A DNA stretch of 64,000 bases from Pseudomonas sp. LP_7_YM. GTDB lineage: Bacteria; Pseudomonadota; Gammaproteobacteria; Pseudomonadales; Pseudomonadaceae. The stretch covers positions 771,027-835,026 of the forward strand of contig NZ_SOCT01000002.1 in NCBI RefSeq assembly GCF_004364435.1, written 5' to 3'. Positions 1-8,055 of this stretch are shown in pieces (position 1 is the stretch's first letter; the number at the start of each line of letters is the position of its first letter). The position numbers were made by a program, and so were the translations under genes. The notes beneath the pieces were generated by a model. The model was not told the DNA's origin and made no database searches. It saw nothing but the letters and a program-made list of their open reading frames with translations.

Positions 1-2780
1 AGACGTGCCAGCCATACGAAGCCGTCGTGTTGGTAATCGCGCAGTTCGGCTTGCAGGCCGCCGGGTACCTGCGGTTGGTAGTGACGCAAGGACTGCAGTT
101 TTTCGAGGTGGGTCTGCCAGCTCGCGTCGGCGTCGAATTGCCCGACTTCCTGGGCCAGGCTGGCGAGCAGCGGCGAGGTCAGGGTGCTAAGGCGCAATCC
201 CTGGTCATTGACCCGGTCGGTCAGGTGCGCCAGTTCATCGAGGCGTTTGCGCAGACTGTCATCGAGGGCCAGCCAGTCGCGTTCATTGAGCCTCAGGAAG
301 CGGCCGGGACTGGCCTTGAGCAGTTCCATCAATTCCTTGAGCTGTAACACCCTGCCGTCGTCCAGGGTGATATTCCCTTGCAGCACAAACCAGTCGCCCT
401 GCTGGCGAAGCCCCAGCTTGAGCTGGGTCAGCCCCGGACGCGCCTTGATCCGCATGCGCTCGCCTTCCGGCCATATGCAGTGCAGCAGCTCGCCGTCCAG
501 CGCATGCAGTTCGCTGAGTAACTGCAGGGCATGCTGGGGCTGGTCCAGCTGCCATTCCTGGCCGTCGCTGTCGGCATAGGCGAGCCCTGGGCAACTTTCC
601 AGGACCTGTTGCAGCGCATGGCGTTCGCCAGCCAGGTCCCGGCATACCTGCAGCGGCTTGCCTTCGCGCTCGCCCAGCAGATTTTCGGCCCCCTGACCTG
701 GGCGGAACCAGCTACCGTCCGCCAAAGGACGCACCAACAGTTGCAAGCGCACACCTTCAGCCAGAGGCAGCAAATGCGCGTAGAGACGGGTATCGGCCGG
801 CTCCTGGTCGAGGTGCCCGGTCAGTTCGGGAATATCCGAATGAATCGGCAGCAGCGGGGCAATCGCGCTCACGGCCTCGATCAGTTGCGCCTTGGCCGAC
901 GCCGGCACGCTCAGACTGTGGCCAACGATGTCTGCAATTTTGCGCAGTTCGCGGCTTATCGGGTAGACCAGCAGGCGGGTCGGGGTTTCTTTGTGCACAT
1001 AGGTATCACCCGCGTCGAGGATGCCCGCAGGCTCCAGACGCACTTGAATCTGCTCGGCACGGGACTGAAGGTGCAGGGTCGCCTGACCCGCCTGCAGATC
1101 GATACGCACGTCCGGCGCGTCCTCCCAGTAGAGCGCCGGATGGCCGACCAGACGGGGCAAGGCGTGAACAGCGGGCAGTTCGTATTCGGGGCTGGCGTAG
1201 TGGTAGCTTGCCTGGATCGCGCTGATCGTCTGCCGGTCCTGCTCGCAGAGAAAATCCATCAGGTCGCCGTCTTCTACCAGACGCTTGAGCGCCACTGTAC
1301 GGCCCTTGCTCCACTGTCCCTTGGCATTGCGTTTTTGCTCGCGCGGTTCGACTTTCATCCAATAGTCGGTCAGCAGAAGGGTCCAGGCCAGACGGGTATT
1401 CTTCTCGTCAGCAGCAGGGGTGGCTGGCCCCTTGCCGGGCCTTAGTTGACTCAGCGCGTTAAGCGCATGCTCCCAGGCTTCCTGACGATGACAGAGCTCG
1501 ACCAGCGGCTGCAAACCGGCGCTTCGATGGACCTGGGTTAACTGCCGGGGCTGGCCGAACTGGATGGCGATCAGTGCGTCAAACTCCGCTGCCAGCCAAA
1601 GGTATTCGTCCCGTGCCAGCTCATCGCGGTAATCCTGCAACCTGGTGCGCCATGCCTCCTGACGCACTTGAGGCGCATCCAGCCAGTACAGGGCAAGCGC
1701 CAGCAGCAACCCGTCCAGGCCATTCAACGTGTCGGGCAGAAAGGCGGATGAGAGGGATGACGTCTCACCTTGCAGTTGTTCGAGCAGGTGAAGGAGCACC
1801 ACGTAGGCACGGCCGTAGCGCTCTTTGTCGCCCAGAGTGATGGCCTGCTTGAGGGCTGCACGATGCTGGGGGGCGTTCTCCGCAATCAGCGCCAGGCAGT
1901 AAAACGCATTGAGCACTGGCGGCAGATCGATCCTGCGCTTCTTGGTGAGCCTGCGCATTTCGCTAAGCCAGGTACGCAGCAACAGCAACGTCTCGCTCAC
2001 CTGGCCGCGCAGCAATAAATGAATGGTTTGGTGCAGCAAGGCCAGTTCTTCGATTTCGATGTATTCAAGCGTTCCCCAGTCGCCACGCCACAGGGCCTGA
2101 AGTGACAGCTCAAGCCCCAGGGCCCTGCTCGGTCGAGCCTCCATTTCGCGCAGCGCCAAGGGGTAGCTGTGGCCGGCCGGGCTCAGCAGGGTGTTGAGCA
2201 GATTGAGGTGATCCTCCACCAGCAACAGGCGTATGTCGTCTTCCAGCCGGGCGAAGACCTTGAGTCCTTCAGGGTCGGCCTGCAGCACGCGCATGGGATG
2301 ATCGACGGGGGATTGCGTGTGGACGAACAGAAACGTAGCCAAACGCAACGAATGCGCCAGTCCACGCAGGTCACCACTGAGCAGGTTCAGCCAGAGGTCC
2401 TGCAGGATCCGCGACCGGGACGGCGTTTGCCATTCACTGAGCAAGGGCAGGCCGGTTTTGATTTCATGCAGCCAGTGCTCGCAATCTGCCGACTCCAGCA
2501 AGCTCAGCAATACCTGATTGCGCCGTTGTGGTGCGACACCGAAGTAGCGACCCTCAGGCCGCTCCTCCAGCACGATCCACTCCTGCTCATGCAGCAAATC
2601 CAGCAATGCGGACAGCGTATCGGCGTCCACCGGTTTGCCGTCAGCGTCGGATGCCCCAAGGGGGCGCAGCAGCTTGAGCAGCGAACTCTTGCCTTTACCA
2701 GGGAATGACGTCACCAACCCGTACAAGACCGTCATGCAGTGATCGGGCAGGGAATCGGGAGCGGCTGACTGGGTGGGCAT
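1..2780 (-). CDS. SNF2-family DEAD/DEAH-box helicase, N-terminal part (cut by window edge)
   Basis: The minus-strand frame starts at an ATG (2778-2780) and stays open to the left edge, giving about 926 residues with no stop. Codon choice is typical of the host throughout. Only the last ~20 residues reach a recognisable catalytic region: around residues 907-925 the text GGLQAELRDYQHDGFVWL matches the Q-motif/start of the SNF2 ATPase domain (LRxYQxxGFxWL), so the P-loop, DExH and helicase C-terminal domains must lie outside. The long leading region is largely helical and Leu-rich with no motif I can name. Proteins of this kind are ATP-dependent nucleic-acid translocases. The role of this one is not known to me. 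It reads away from the sulfur cluster and is separated from it by about 190 bases. Confidence 0.8.
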   Translation of the reverse strand, partial: MPTQSAAPDSLPDHCMTVLYGLVTSFPGKGKSSLLKLLRPLGASDADGKPVDADTLSALLDLLHEQEWIVLEERPEGRYFGVAPQRRNQVLLSLLESADCEHWLHEIKTGLPLLSEWQTPSRSRILQDLWLNLLSGDLRGLAHSLRLATFLFVHTQSPVDHPMRVLQADPEGLKVFARLEDDIRLLLVEDHLNLLNTLLSPAGHSYPLALREMEARPSRALGLELSLQALWRGDWGTLEYIEIEELALLHQTIHLLLRGQVSETLLLLRTWLSEMRRLTKKRRIDLPPVLNAFYCLALIAENAPQHRAALKQAITLGDKERYGRAYVVLLHLLEQLQGETSSLSSAFLPDTLNGLDGLLLALALYWLDAPQVRQEAWRTRLQDYRDELARDEYLWLAAEFDALIAIQFGQPRQLTQVHRSAGLQPLVELCHRQEAWEHALNALSQLRPGKGPATPAADEKNTRLAWTLLLTDYWMKVEPREQKRNAKGQWSKGRTVALKRLVEDGDLMDFLCEQDRQTISAIQASYHYASPEYELPAVHALPRLVGHPALYWEDAPDVRIDLQAGQATLHLQSRAEQIQVRLEPAGILDAGDTYVHKETPTRLLVYPISRELRKIADIVGHSLSVPASAKAQLIEAVSAIAPLLPIHSDIPELTGHLDQEPADTRLYAHLLPLAEGVRLQLLVRPLADGSWFRPGQGAENLLGEREGKPLQVCRDLAGERHALQQVLESCPGLAYADSDGQEWQLDQPQHALQLLSELHALDGELLHCIWPEGERMRIKARPGLTQLKLGLRQQGDWFVLQGNITLDDGRVLQLKELMELLKASPGRFLRLNERDWLALDDSLRKRLDELAHLTDRVNDQGLRLSTLTSPLLASLAQEVGQFDADASWQTHLEKLQSLRHYQPQVPGGLQAELRDYQHDGFVWLAR

Positions 2781-2969
2781 TCTGGACCTCGTGGCACGGC
2801 TGGGAGGAGGACATCTTCTCCCACGGCAAAGGCTCCATTTTAACGAGACGCACCGGGTTGTCGACTTTCGATCCATTGGCCTGCATCTGTGACCTCTGCA
2901 TGCTCAGGCCGCGAGTCGACTCCCTCCTGCCGTTCTACCGTTGACCGGGTCTCTGGCGATCCGGCGTGT

Positions 2970-4334
2970 TTAAGCGGGCACCTGCGCCTTCTGCGCCTGC
3001 GTAGCCTGCGCTTCATCCCTGGCTGCGGTGTAGCGGTTGGCCGGGAACGCCAGACCGAAATGCTCACGCAAGGTAGAGCCGGTGTAGTGCCTGCGATGCA
3101 GGTCGCGGTTTTGCAGCACCGGAATCACCCATTCGGTGAAGCATCTCAGGCCGTCGGGCAGCAAGGAGTTGATGATAAAGCCATCGGCTGCCCCATTCTC
3201 GAACCAGTGTTGGATCTGGTCGGCGACCTGCTCCGGGGTGCCGACAAACTCCCGGCGAGGACGCGAAAAATCCAGTGCCACCTGCCGCAGCGTCAGATTG
3301 TGCTCCCGTGCTTGTCGCTTGATGCGGTCCGAACCGCCTTTCTGGCTGTTGGAGCCCAGATCGCCGAGGTCCGGGAACGGCTCGTCCAGCGGGTAGCGGG
3401 TGAAGTCATGATCGTTGAACGGACGACCCAGTGCGACGATGGCGTCCTCGATACTCACCAGCGCCACGGCCTGCTGATAACGGTGCTCCACTTCCTCGGG
3501 ATTGCGCCCTACGATCGGGCGAATTCCCGGCAGGATAGACAAGTCGTCCGCCTTGCGAGCGAAACCCTCGGCCCGGCGTTTCAGGTCGGCGTAGTAGGCC
3601 TTCGACTCCTCGAACGATTCGGCATGGACGAAAATGGCGTCGGAATATTCAGCCGCGAAATTGCGCCCGTCCTCGGAAGTGCCGGCCTGGAACAGCACCG
3701 GCTGGCCTTGCCTGGAACGTGCGATGTTCAGCGGACCCTTGACCTGAAAGAACTCACCCTGGTGGTTCAGCGAATGCAGCTTGCCGCGGTCGAAGAATTC
3801 GCCGGTGTGTTTGTTGCGGGTGAAGGCATCGTCTTCCCAGGAGTCCCACAGCCCTTTGACCGTCGATACGTGTTCTCTGGCGATGCGATAGCGCACGGCA
3901 TGGGGTGGATGTTCTGCCTTGCTGAAGTTTTCCGCCGTTGCGCTCAGCCAGGAGGTGACGATGTTCCAGCCAGCGCGCCCGCCGCTGATGTGATCCAGAG
4001 AAGAAATTTGCCGTGCCACCTGAAACGGTTCGGTGTAACTGACCGTGACGGTCGCCACCAGCCCGATCTTCGAGGTCGTGGCCGCCAGCGCCGACAGAAG
4101 GGTCAGCGGCTCGAAACGGTTGAGGTAGTGCGGGCTGGATTTCTCATGAATGTGCAGGCTATCGGCAATGAAGACGAAATCGAATTTCGCGTCCTCGGCC
4201 AAGCGGGCCTGGCCTTGGTACCAGCCGAAATGGGTGCTGGCATCGGCCTGTGCATCCGGGTGGCGCCATTCTCCCCAGCCGTGGCCGACACCATGGACCA
4301 TGGCGCCGAATTTGAGTTGACGAGGTGTGCTCAT
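2970..4334 (-). CDS. LLM-class flavin monooxygenase, NtaA/SnaA/DszA family
   Basis: A 454-residue protein of the bacterial luciferase-like (TIM-barrel) flavin monooxygenase superfamily, in the NtaA/SnaA/DszA branch that takes FMNH2 from a separate reductase. Features typical of the branch are visible: the opening KFGAMVHGVGHGWGEWRHP, DFVFIADSLHI near residue 55, LDHISGGRAGWNIVTSW near residue 135 and QAGTSEDGRNFAA near residue 220. Members oxidise organosulfur or aminopolycarboxylate compounds, and in Pseudomonas many are induced when sulfate is scarce. The gene lies 25 bases downstream of the sulfonate-type binding protein at 4360-5370 and is probably co-transcribed with it, which favours a C-S bond cleaving role. 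The substrate cannot be read from the sequence, and no flavin reductase gene is nearby. Confidence 0.85.
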   Translation of the reverse strand: MSTPRQLKFGAMVHGVGHGWGEWRHPDAQADASTHFGWYQGQARLAEDAKFDFVFIADSLHIHEKSSPHYLNRFEPLTLLSALAATTSKIGLVATVTVSYTEPFQVARQISSLDHISGGRAGWNIVTSWLSATAENFSKAEHPPHAVRYRIAREHVSTVKGLWDSWEDDAFTRNKHTGEFFDRGKLHSLNHQGEFFQVKGPLNIARSRQGQPVLFQAGTSEDGRNFAAEYSDAIFVHAESFEESKAYYADLKRRAEGFARKADDLSILPGIRPIVGRNPEEVEHRYQQAVALVSIEDAIVALGRPFNDHDFTRYPLDEPFPDLGDLGSNSQKGGSDRIKRQAREHNLTLRQVALDFSRPRREFVGTPEQVADQIQHWFENGAADGFIINSLLPDGLRCFTEWVIPVLQNRDLHRRHYTGSTLREHFGLAFPANRYTAARDEAQATQAQKAQVPA

Positions 4335-4359
4335 GTGGGTGCTCTCCTGGGTCTAACGC

Positions 4360-5370
4360 TTAGCGCGCAGCTTGCGAAGGGGTCTGCCCTGCAGCCTGTT
4401 CGGCAGCCAGGCGGATGGCGTTGAATTGCGGATCGAAGCCGTTGGAGACATCCACATGCCGGGTGAGGATGCCTTCGCGCTGGTAAATGTCGGCGGTGTT
4501 TTGCAGGCCCTTCACCACGCTGTCGTCGATGCTTACAGGCTCCATCCGGGTGTCACGGTTGACGGCCAGATGCACTTCGAGGGGCAGGCCGGTGACCTTG
4601 GTCTGAGCGGCGGCGTATTCCTTGGGATGGGTGTTGGCCCAGCGATAAGCGCGGTCCAGACGCACGACGAAGTCATCGAGCTGCGCGCGTTTCCCGGCGA
4701 TGGCCTTGCTGGTCGCGGCGAGGTAGGAGTGGTTGGTTAACAGGTCCGGGCCGTTGGGCAGGATGCGTGCGCCGCTTTGGGTGGCGACCGTGGTGTAAGG
4801 CGCCCAGGTGGCCCAGGCGTCAGCATCACCATTGTCGAGGATCAGCCGCGATTCGCTTGGCAGCAAGTAGACGAAGTTGACGTCGCCGGTTGTAAGGCCG
4901 GCTTCGTCGAGTGCGCGCATCGCCAGGTAATGGCCGATGGAACCGCGTCCGGTGACGATGCGCTTGCCCTTGAGGTCGGCTACGGATTTGATCGGCGAAT
5001 CGTTACGCACGATCAGTGCCGTGGTGTAGCGGCCGTCGACATGGGTAATGCTGATCACTTTCAGCGGAGCGCCAGCACCCAGCGCGAACACATAAGGCGC
5101 ATCGCCCAGTGCGCCGACATCGACCGCGCCAGCGTTCAGCGCTTCACCCAAGGGCGAGGCAGAAGGGAATTCGGAGAATTTGATCGGGTAGGGGACATCC
5201 TTCAGTTCGCCCGAGACTTCCAGCAAGACCTTCAATGCTGATTTCTGGTTGGCAACCAGCAGCGGCTGCAGCGTTTCGGCAGCCTGGCTGAATTGGCCGA
5301 AGGACAGCGCGAGCAGTGCACCCAGCAAAAGTTTTTTAGTGCGAAGGGCATTTGAAATCGGGGCGGGCAT
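4360..5370 (-). CDS. Sulfonate-type ABC transporter periplasmic binding protein
   Basis: A 336-residue SsuA/TauA-like binding protein. I start it at the ATG at 5370, preceded by GGAG at good spacing, rather than at the more upstream ATG. This start gives a clean signal peptide (KK, hydrophobic residues 14-25, cleavage near SQA-A at about 30). The mature part shows the family pattern: FSEFPSASPLGEALNAGAVD (choosing a target), GALGDAPYVFALGAG, KGKRIVTGRGSIGHYL and DAWATWAPY. It should capture an alkanesulfonate or a related sulfur compound for an ABC importer. It is the first gene of a unit with the DszA-like monooxygenase. No permease or ATPase is adjacent, so it must use a transporter encoded elsewhere. 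Its 5' region carries two palindromes and one copy of the cluster motif. Confidence 0.88.
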   Translation of the reverse strand: MPAPISNALRTKKLLLGALLALSFGQFSQAAETLQPLLVANQKSALKVLLEVSGELKDVPYPIKFSEFPSASPLGEALNAGAVDVGALGDAPYVFALGAGAPLKVISITHVDGRYTTALIVRNDSPIKSVADLKGKRIVTGRGSIGHYLAMRALDEAGLTTGDVNFVYLLPSESRLILDNGDADAWATWAPYTTVATQSGARILPNGPDLLTNHSYLAATSKAIAGKRAQLDDFVVRLDRAYRWANTHPKEYAAAQTKVTGLPLEVHLAVNRDTRMEPVSIDDSVVKGLQNTADIYQREGILTRHVDVSNGFDPQFNAIRLAAEQAAGQTPSQAAR

Positions 5371-5442
5371 GAAGCGTGTCTCCAGGCTATGACGATGGGT
5401 CTGAGCCTCCACCTGGAGAAGGGGTCGGCCAAGGGTTATGAC

Positions 5443-5456
5443 CTTATACGTATAAG
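5443..5456. promoter_or_regulatory. Perfect 14-base palindrome upstream of the binding-protein gene
   Basis: CTTATACGTATAAG is its own reverse complement. It lies about 73 bases before the start codon at 5370 in an AT-rich stretch, a usual place for an operator. No protein can be assigned to it from sequence alone. Confidence 0.4.
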
Positions 5457-5482
5457 AAACGAATTAGAAGTATCTTTTGGTT

Positions 5483-5503
5483 ATATGCTAATTATGTAAT
5501 TAG
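5483..5503 (-). promoter_or_regulatory. Cluster motif copy 1, joined to a 16-base inverted repeat
   Basis: On the minus strand 5495-5483 reads ATAATTAGCATAT, a copy of the motif shared by all promoter regions of the sulfur cluster. It overlaps a perfect inverted repeat CTAATTA-TG-TAATTAG at 5488-5503. The site is about 113 bases upstream of the binding-protein start, suitable for an activator of the LysR type. Confidence 0.45.
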
Positions 5504-5667
5504 ATGATTTTTTCAGTGTCTTAATATCAGGTATTTGCATTAATTAACTGTCGAAATATTCATCGAACGTAGTAGGCGCGCGCTTTGGCCTGCGACAACG
5601 GGGCAGCTCAAATACCCCGTTATCTGAGCTGACGTGTGGCAGCCAAGTGCGCCCCTGCGAACGGGGA

Positions 5668-7248
5668 TCAGATCACCCTGAACCCATGGGTGCCGTCACG
5701 CCCAAGCTGTTCCACCAACCCGAACTCCCAATCCAGATACGCCTGCATCGCTTCGCGCGGTGCGTCGGTGCCTTCATAGGGACGGCGGTAGCGGTCGATT
5801 CGAGGGGAGGCCAAATGGGTTTCACCGTTTTCCAGTTCGAACCCTGCGGTGATCCAGCTGGCCGTGCCGTCCTGGAGCAGGAACACCGGTTTGCCTGTCA
5901 GCGCTTCGACTTCCGGCACCGCCAGTCGCGCCAGCTTGCTGCTGCCACAGGTCAGTACGTACTGCTCTGCGTCGGGAATCTTGCGCAAGGCACTGGACAG
6001 GTCCGCGCGCAAGGTCCACCAGGCGCCGGGTATATGCTGCTTCACATAGTTGGCACTGGTGGTGAAGTCCAGCACCGCCACATTGCCATGTGCCTGCCAG
6101 TGACGCAGGGTGTCGGCACTGATTTCCTCGACCTGCCACGGTGTCGGAGTCGGCGCACTCCACGGGCCTTTTTCGCTGAAGTCCTGAGCCCTGAGGTCGT
6201 CGAGGACGAACACTTCCCAACCCAGTTGCGCCAACCATGAGGCCGACATGTTGGCCCGTACGCCATTGTCGTCCGCCAGCGCGATCCGGGCGCCACGCAC
6301 GCTGGCGTAGTGATCGGTTTCCTGCACCAACTGGCCACCGGGTGTCGAACGAGCCCCCGGCAAATGGCCGGCTTCATATTCTTCCGGCGTTCGCACATCG
6401 AACAGATACGTGGTGCGGGCCGTTCCGGCTTGCCATGTTGCCAGGTCGGCACGCTTGCCACGCTTCACACCTGCCTTGTCGGCCACTCTGCGGGCATCGA
6501 TACGGGCCAGGTCCAGGGTCTGCTCACTGACCGCAGGAAAGCGCCGCTTTTGACCGTGGTCCAGCGTCTGCCCCGCCAACAGCCAGCCGATGGTGCCGTT
6601 GCGCAAGGCAGAGATCGGGTTCGGCAGACCGGCGTTCACCAGCGATTGGGTGCCGATGATGCTGCGCGTGCGTCCTGCGCAGTTGACGATGATGCGGGTC
6701 TGGGGATCAGGCGCCAGTTCGCGGGCGCGCAACACCAGCTCGGCCCCCGGCACGCTGACGCCGGTCGGAATGCTCATGGTCTGATATTCATCGAAGCGGC
6801 GAGCATCGAGCACCACCACGTCGGCCTTGCTGTCGAGCAACTGTTTCACGTGCTCGGCCGCCAGCGACGGAGTGTGACGATGATGCTCCACGAGTTCGCC
6901 GAATGCCTTGCTCGGTACGTTCACATCGATGAACAGCTCGCCACCCGCATCCCGCCAGCCTTGCAATCCGCCTTGCAGCGCCTTGACGTCGCTGTAACCC
7001 AGATCCGCCAGGCGGGCGAGGGCAGTTTGAACCAGGCCTTCGCCGTTATCGTAGAGCGTGATCGCCGTATCGCGACGAGGAATTCGCGACAGCACCTCCA
7101 GCTCCAGTTTCGACAGCGGGATATTGGCAGCGAACAGCGGATGGGCTTCAGCGAACGGCGCTTCTTCGCGCACATCCACCAAGGCGACTTCTGCGCCGGC
7201 CAGCAGCGCTTTGCGAATATCGGCGAATGATCGTGTGCTTTGAGTCAT
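5668..7248 (-). CDS. Four-domain rhodanese-related sulfurtransferase
   Basis: A 526-residue protein made of four rhodanese modules in tandem (roughly residues 8-110, 130-245, 265-375 and 393-500). Modules 2 and 4 have an active-site Cys loop (NCAGRTRS and LTCGSSKL). In modules 1 and 3 the corresponding loop has Asp/Asn (LYDNGEGL and LADDNGVR), so two modules are probably structural. Rhodaneses move sulfane sulfur to acceptors such as cyanide, sulfite or thiols. The ATG at 7248 overlaps the stop of the thiol dioxygenase gene by one base (TAATG), so the two are translationally coupled and very likely act on one substrate line. P. aeruginosa has, as far as I recall, the same pair at PA2602-PA2603. 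The exact acceptor is unknown. Confidence 0.88.
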   Translation of the reverse strand: MTQSTRSFADIRKALLAGAEVALVDVREEAPFAEAHPLFAANIPLSKLELEVLSRIPRRDTAITLYDNGEGLVQTALARLADLGYSDVKALQGGLQGWRDAGGELFIDVNVPSKAFGELVEHHRHTPSLAAEHVKQLLDSKADVVVLDARRFDEYQTMSIPTGVSVPGAELVLRARELAPDPQTRIIVNCAGRTRSIIGTQSLVNAGLPNPISALRNGTIGWLLAGQTLDHGQKRRFPAVSEQTLDLARIDARRVADKAGVKRGKRADLATWQAGTARTTYLFDVRTPEEYEAGHLPGARSTPGGQLVQETDHYASVRGARIALADDNGVRANMSASWLAQLGWEVFVLDDLRAQDFSEKGPWSAPTPTPWQVEEISADTLRHWQAHGNVAVLDFTTSANYVKQHIPGAWWTLRADLSSALRKIPDAEQYVLTCGSSKLARLAVPEVEALTGKPVFLLQDGTASWITAGFELENGETHLASPRIDRYRRPYEGTDAPREAMQAYLDWEFGLVEQLGRDGTHGFRVI

Positions 7249-7853
7249 TAGGCTTGATTCTCTTTGGACAGGTCCCAAATGTTCGGGAGGTAGGCGTTCG
7301 AATAGCCGGAAATGAACAGTTTTTCGCTGCCATCAGGTTGATAGACGGCACGCTTCACGGCGCCGATATTGGCGCCATAGACATGAATGCTGATCGAGAC
7401 TTTATCGTCGAACGCATTGTTGACCTGATGGATGTCGTTGCTGCGCGGTGACAAGGTTTCGACGTCGCCGGGCTCCAGACGGATGGCCGCGCCTTCCCGT
7501 TGCAGATGCCCGTCGGCGCTGCGGGCGTAACCCTGCGAGTATTCCGCGCCGCGTAACATGCCGATCAGCCCCCAGACCCGGTGATCGTGAATTGGCGTGC
7601 TTTGTCCCGGTCCCCAGACAAAGCTGACAATGGAGAAGCGCTGGCGGGAGTCGGCATGCAGTAGAAATTGCTGGTAACGGGTCGGGTCGGCAATGGCGAA
7701 CTCATCGGGTAGCCAATCGTCGTACCGCACCAGTTGGCCCAGCAGCTTGCCGCCGCGGTGCAGCAGATCGGCTTCAGGCGGGTGGCTGTCGATCAATTCG
7801 GCCAGGGCTGCGATAAAGGCCCGGAGCCGTTCCGGGTGTCGGGGAGGGGTCAT
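7248..7853 (-). CDS. Cupin thiol dioxygenase, 3-mercaptopropionate/cysteine dioxygenase family
   Basis: A 201-residue cupin of the cysteine dioxygenase family, a non-haem Fe(II) enzyme oxidising a thiol to a sulfinate with O2. Two iron-binding His are in TPIHDHRVWG and the third in SISIHVYGANIG. The sequence looks nearly the same as what I recall of P. aeruginosa PA2602, an enzyme characterised as preferring 3-mercaptopropionate over cysteine. The Gln-containing stretch RYQQFLLH, where mammalian-type cysteine dioxygenase has a substrate-binding Arg, fits that reading. The gene is first in an operon with the rhodanese and is divergent from the LysR gene at 8056. Substrate preference is inferred from similarity. 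The fold and iron site are clear. Confidence 0.85.
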   Translation of the reverse strand: MTPPRHPERLRAFIAALAELIDSHPPEADLLHRGGKLLGQLVRYDDWLPDEFAIADPTRYQQFLLHADSRQRFSIVSFVWGPGQSTPIHDHRVWGLIGMLRGAEYSQGYARSADGHLQREGAAIRLEPGDVETLSPRSNDIHQVNNAFDDKVSISIHVYGANIGAVKRAVYQPDGSEKLFISGYSNAYLPNIWDLSKENQA

Positions 7854-7898
7854 GTGAATTCCGTGGAAGGGGCAGGACTCATTTGTACGAGTAATATA

Positions 7899-7930
7899 AG
7901 CATAATACCGACGCTTAATATGCTATTTAT
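7899..7930. promoter_or_regulatory. Cluster motif copy 2 within an imperfect palindrome
   Basis: AGCATA (7899-7904) and TATGCT (7919-7924) form inverted arms 14 bases apart. On the minus strand 7930-7918 reads ATAAATAGCATAT, a one-mismatch relative of the motif found in the other promoter regions of the cluster. It lies in the divergent region between the dioxygenase and LysR genes. Confidence 0.4.
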
Positions 7931-7939
7931 TGATGATTA

Positions 7940-7967
7940 GGTTATAACGAAAAAGCATTTCATAACC
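7940..7967. promoter_or_regulatory. Inverted repeat GGTTAT-N16-ATAACC, possible LysR autoregulatory site
   Basis: Six-base perfect arms with a 16-base spacer, 89 bases before the LysR start and 87 bases before the divergent dioxygenase start. LysR regulators usually bind a dyad in such a shared region. Assignment to this regulator is inference. Confidence 0.35.
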
Positions 7968-8055
7968 GCTGCACAGGTTGTCGGGGTATCTATGCGGCAT
8001 ATTTGGAATTATGCTTTTTGCCTATCTTGTTTTTATTTTTCCATGTGCGAACCGT

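Noticed and set aside
2700..2780. P-loop-like SFPGKGKSS near the N-terminus of the SNF2-type protein
   Set aside because: The first Gly/Ala of the Walker A pattern is missing, no Walker B follows at the right place, and the real ATPase domain starts near residue 907.
2889..4424. 511-codon plus-strand frame across the DszA-like gene
   Set aside because: It is antisense to a well-recognised monooxygenase with family motifs. No own motif or ribosome site.
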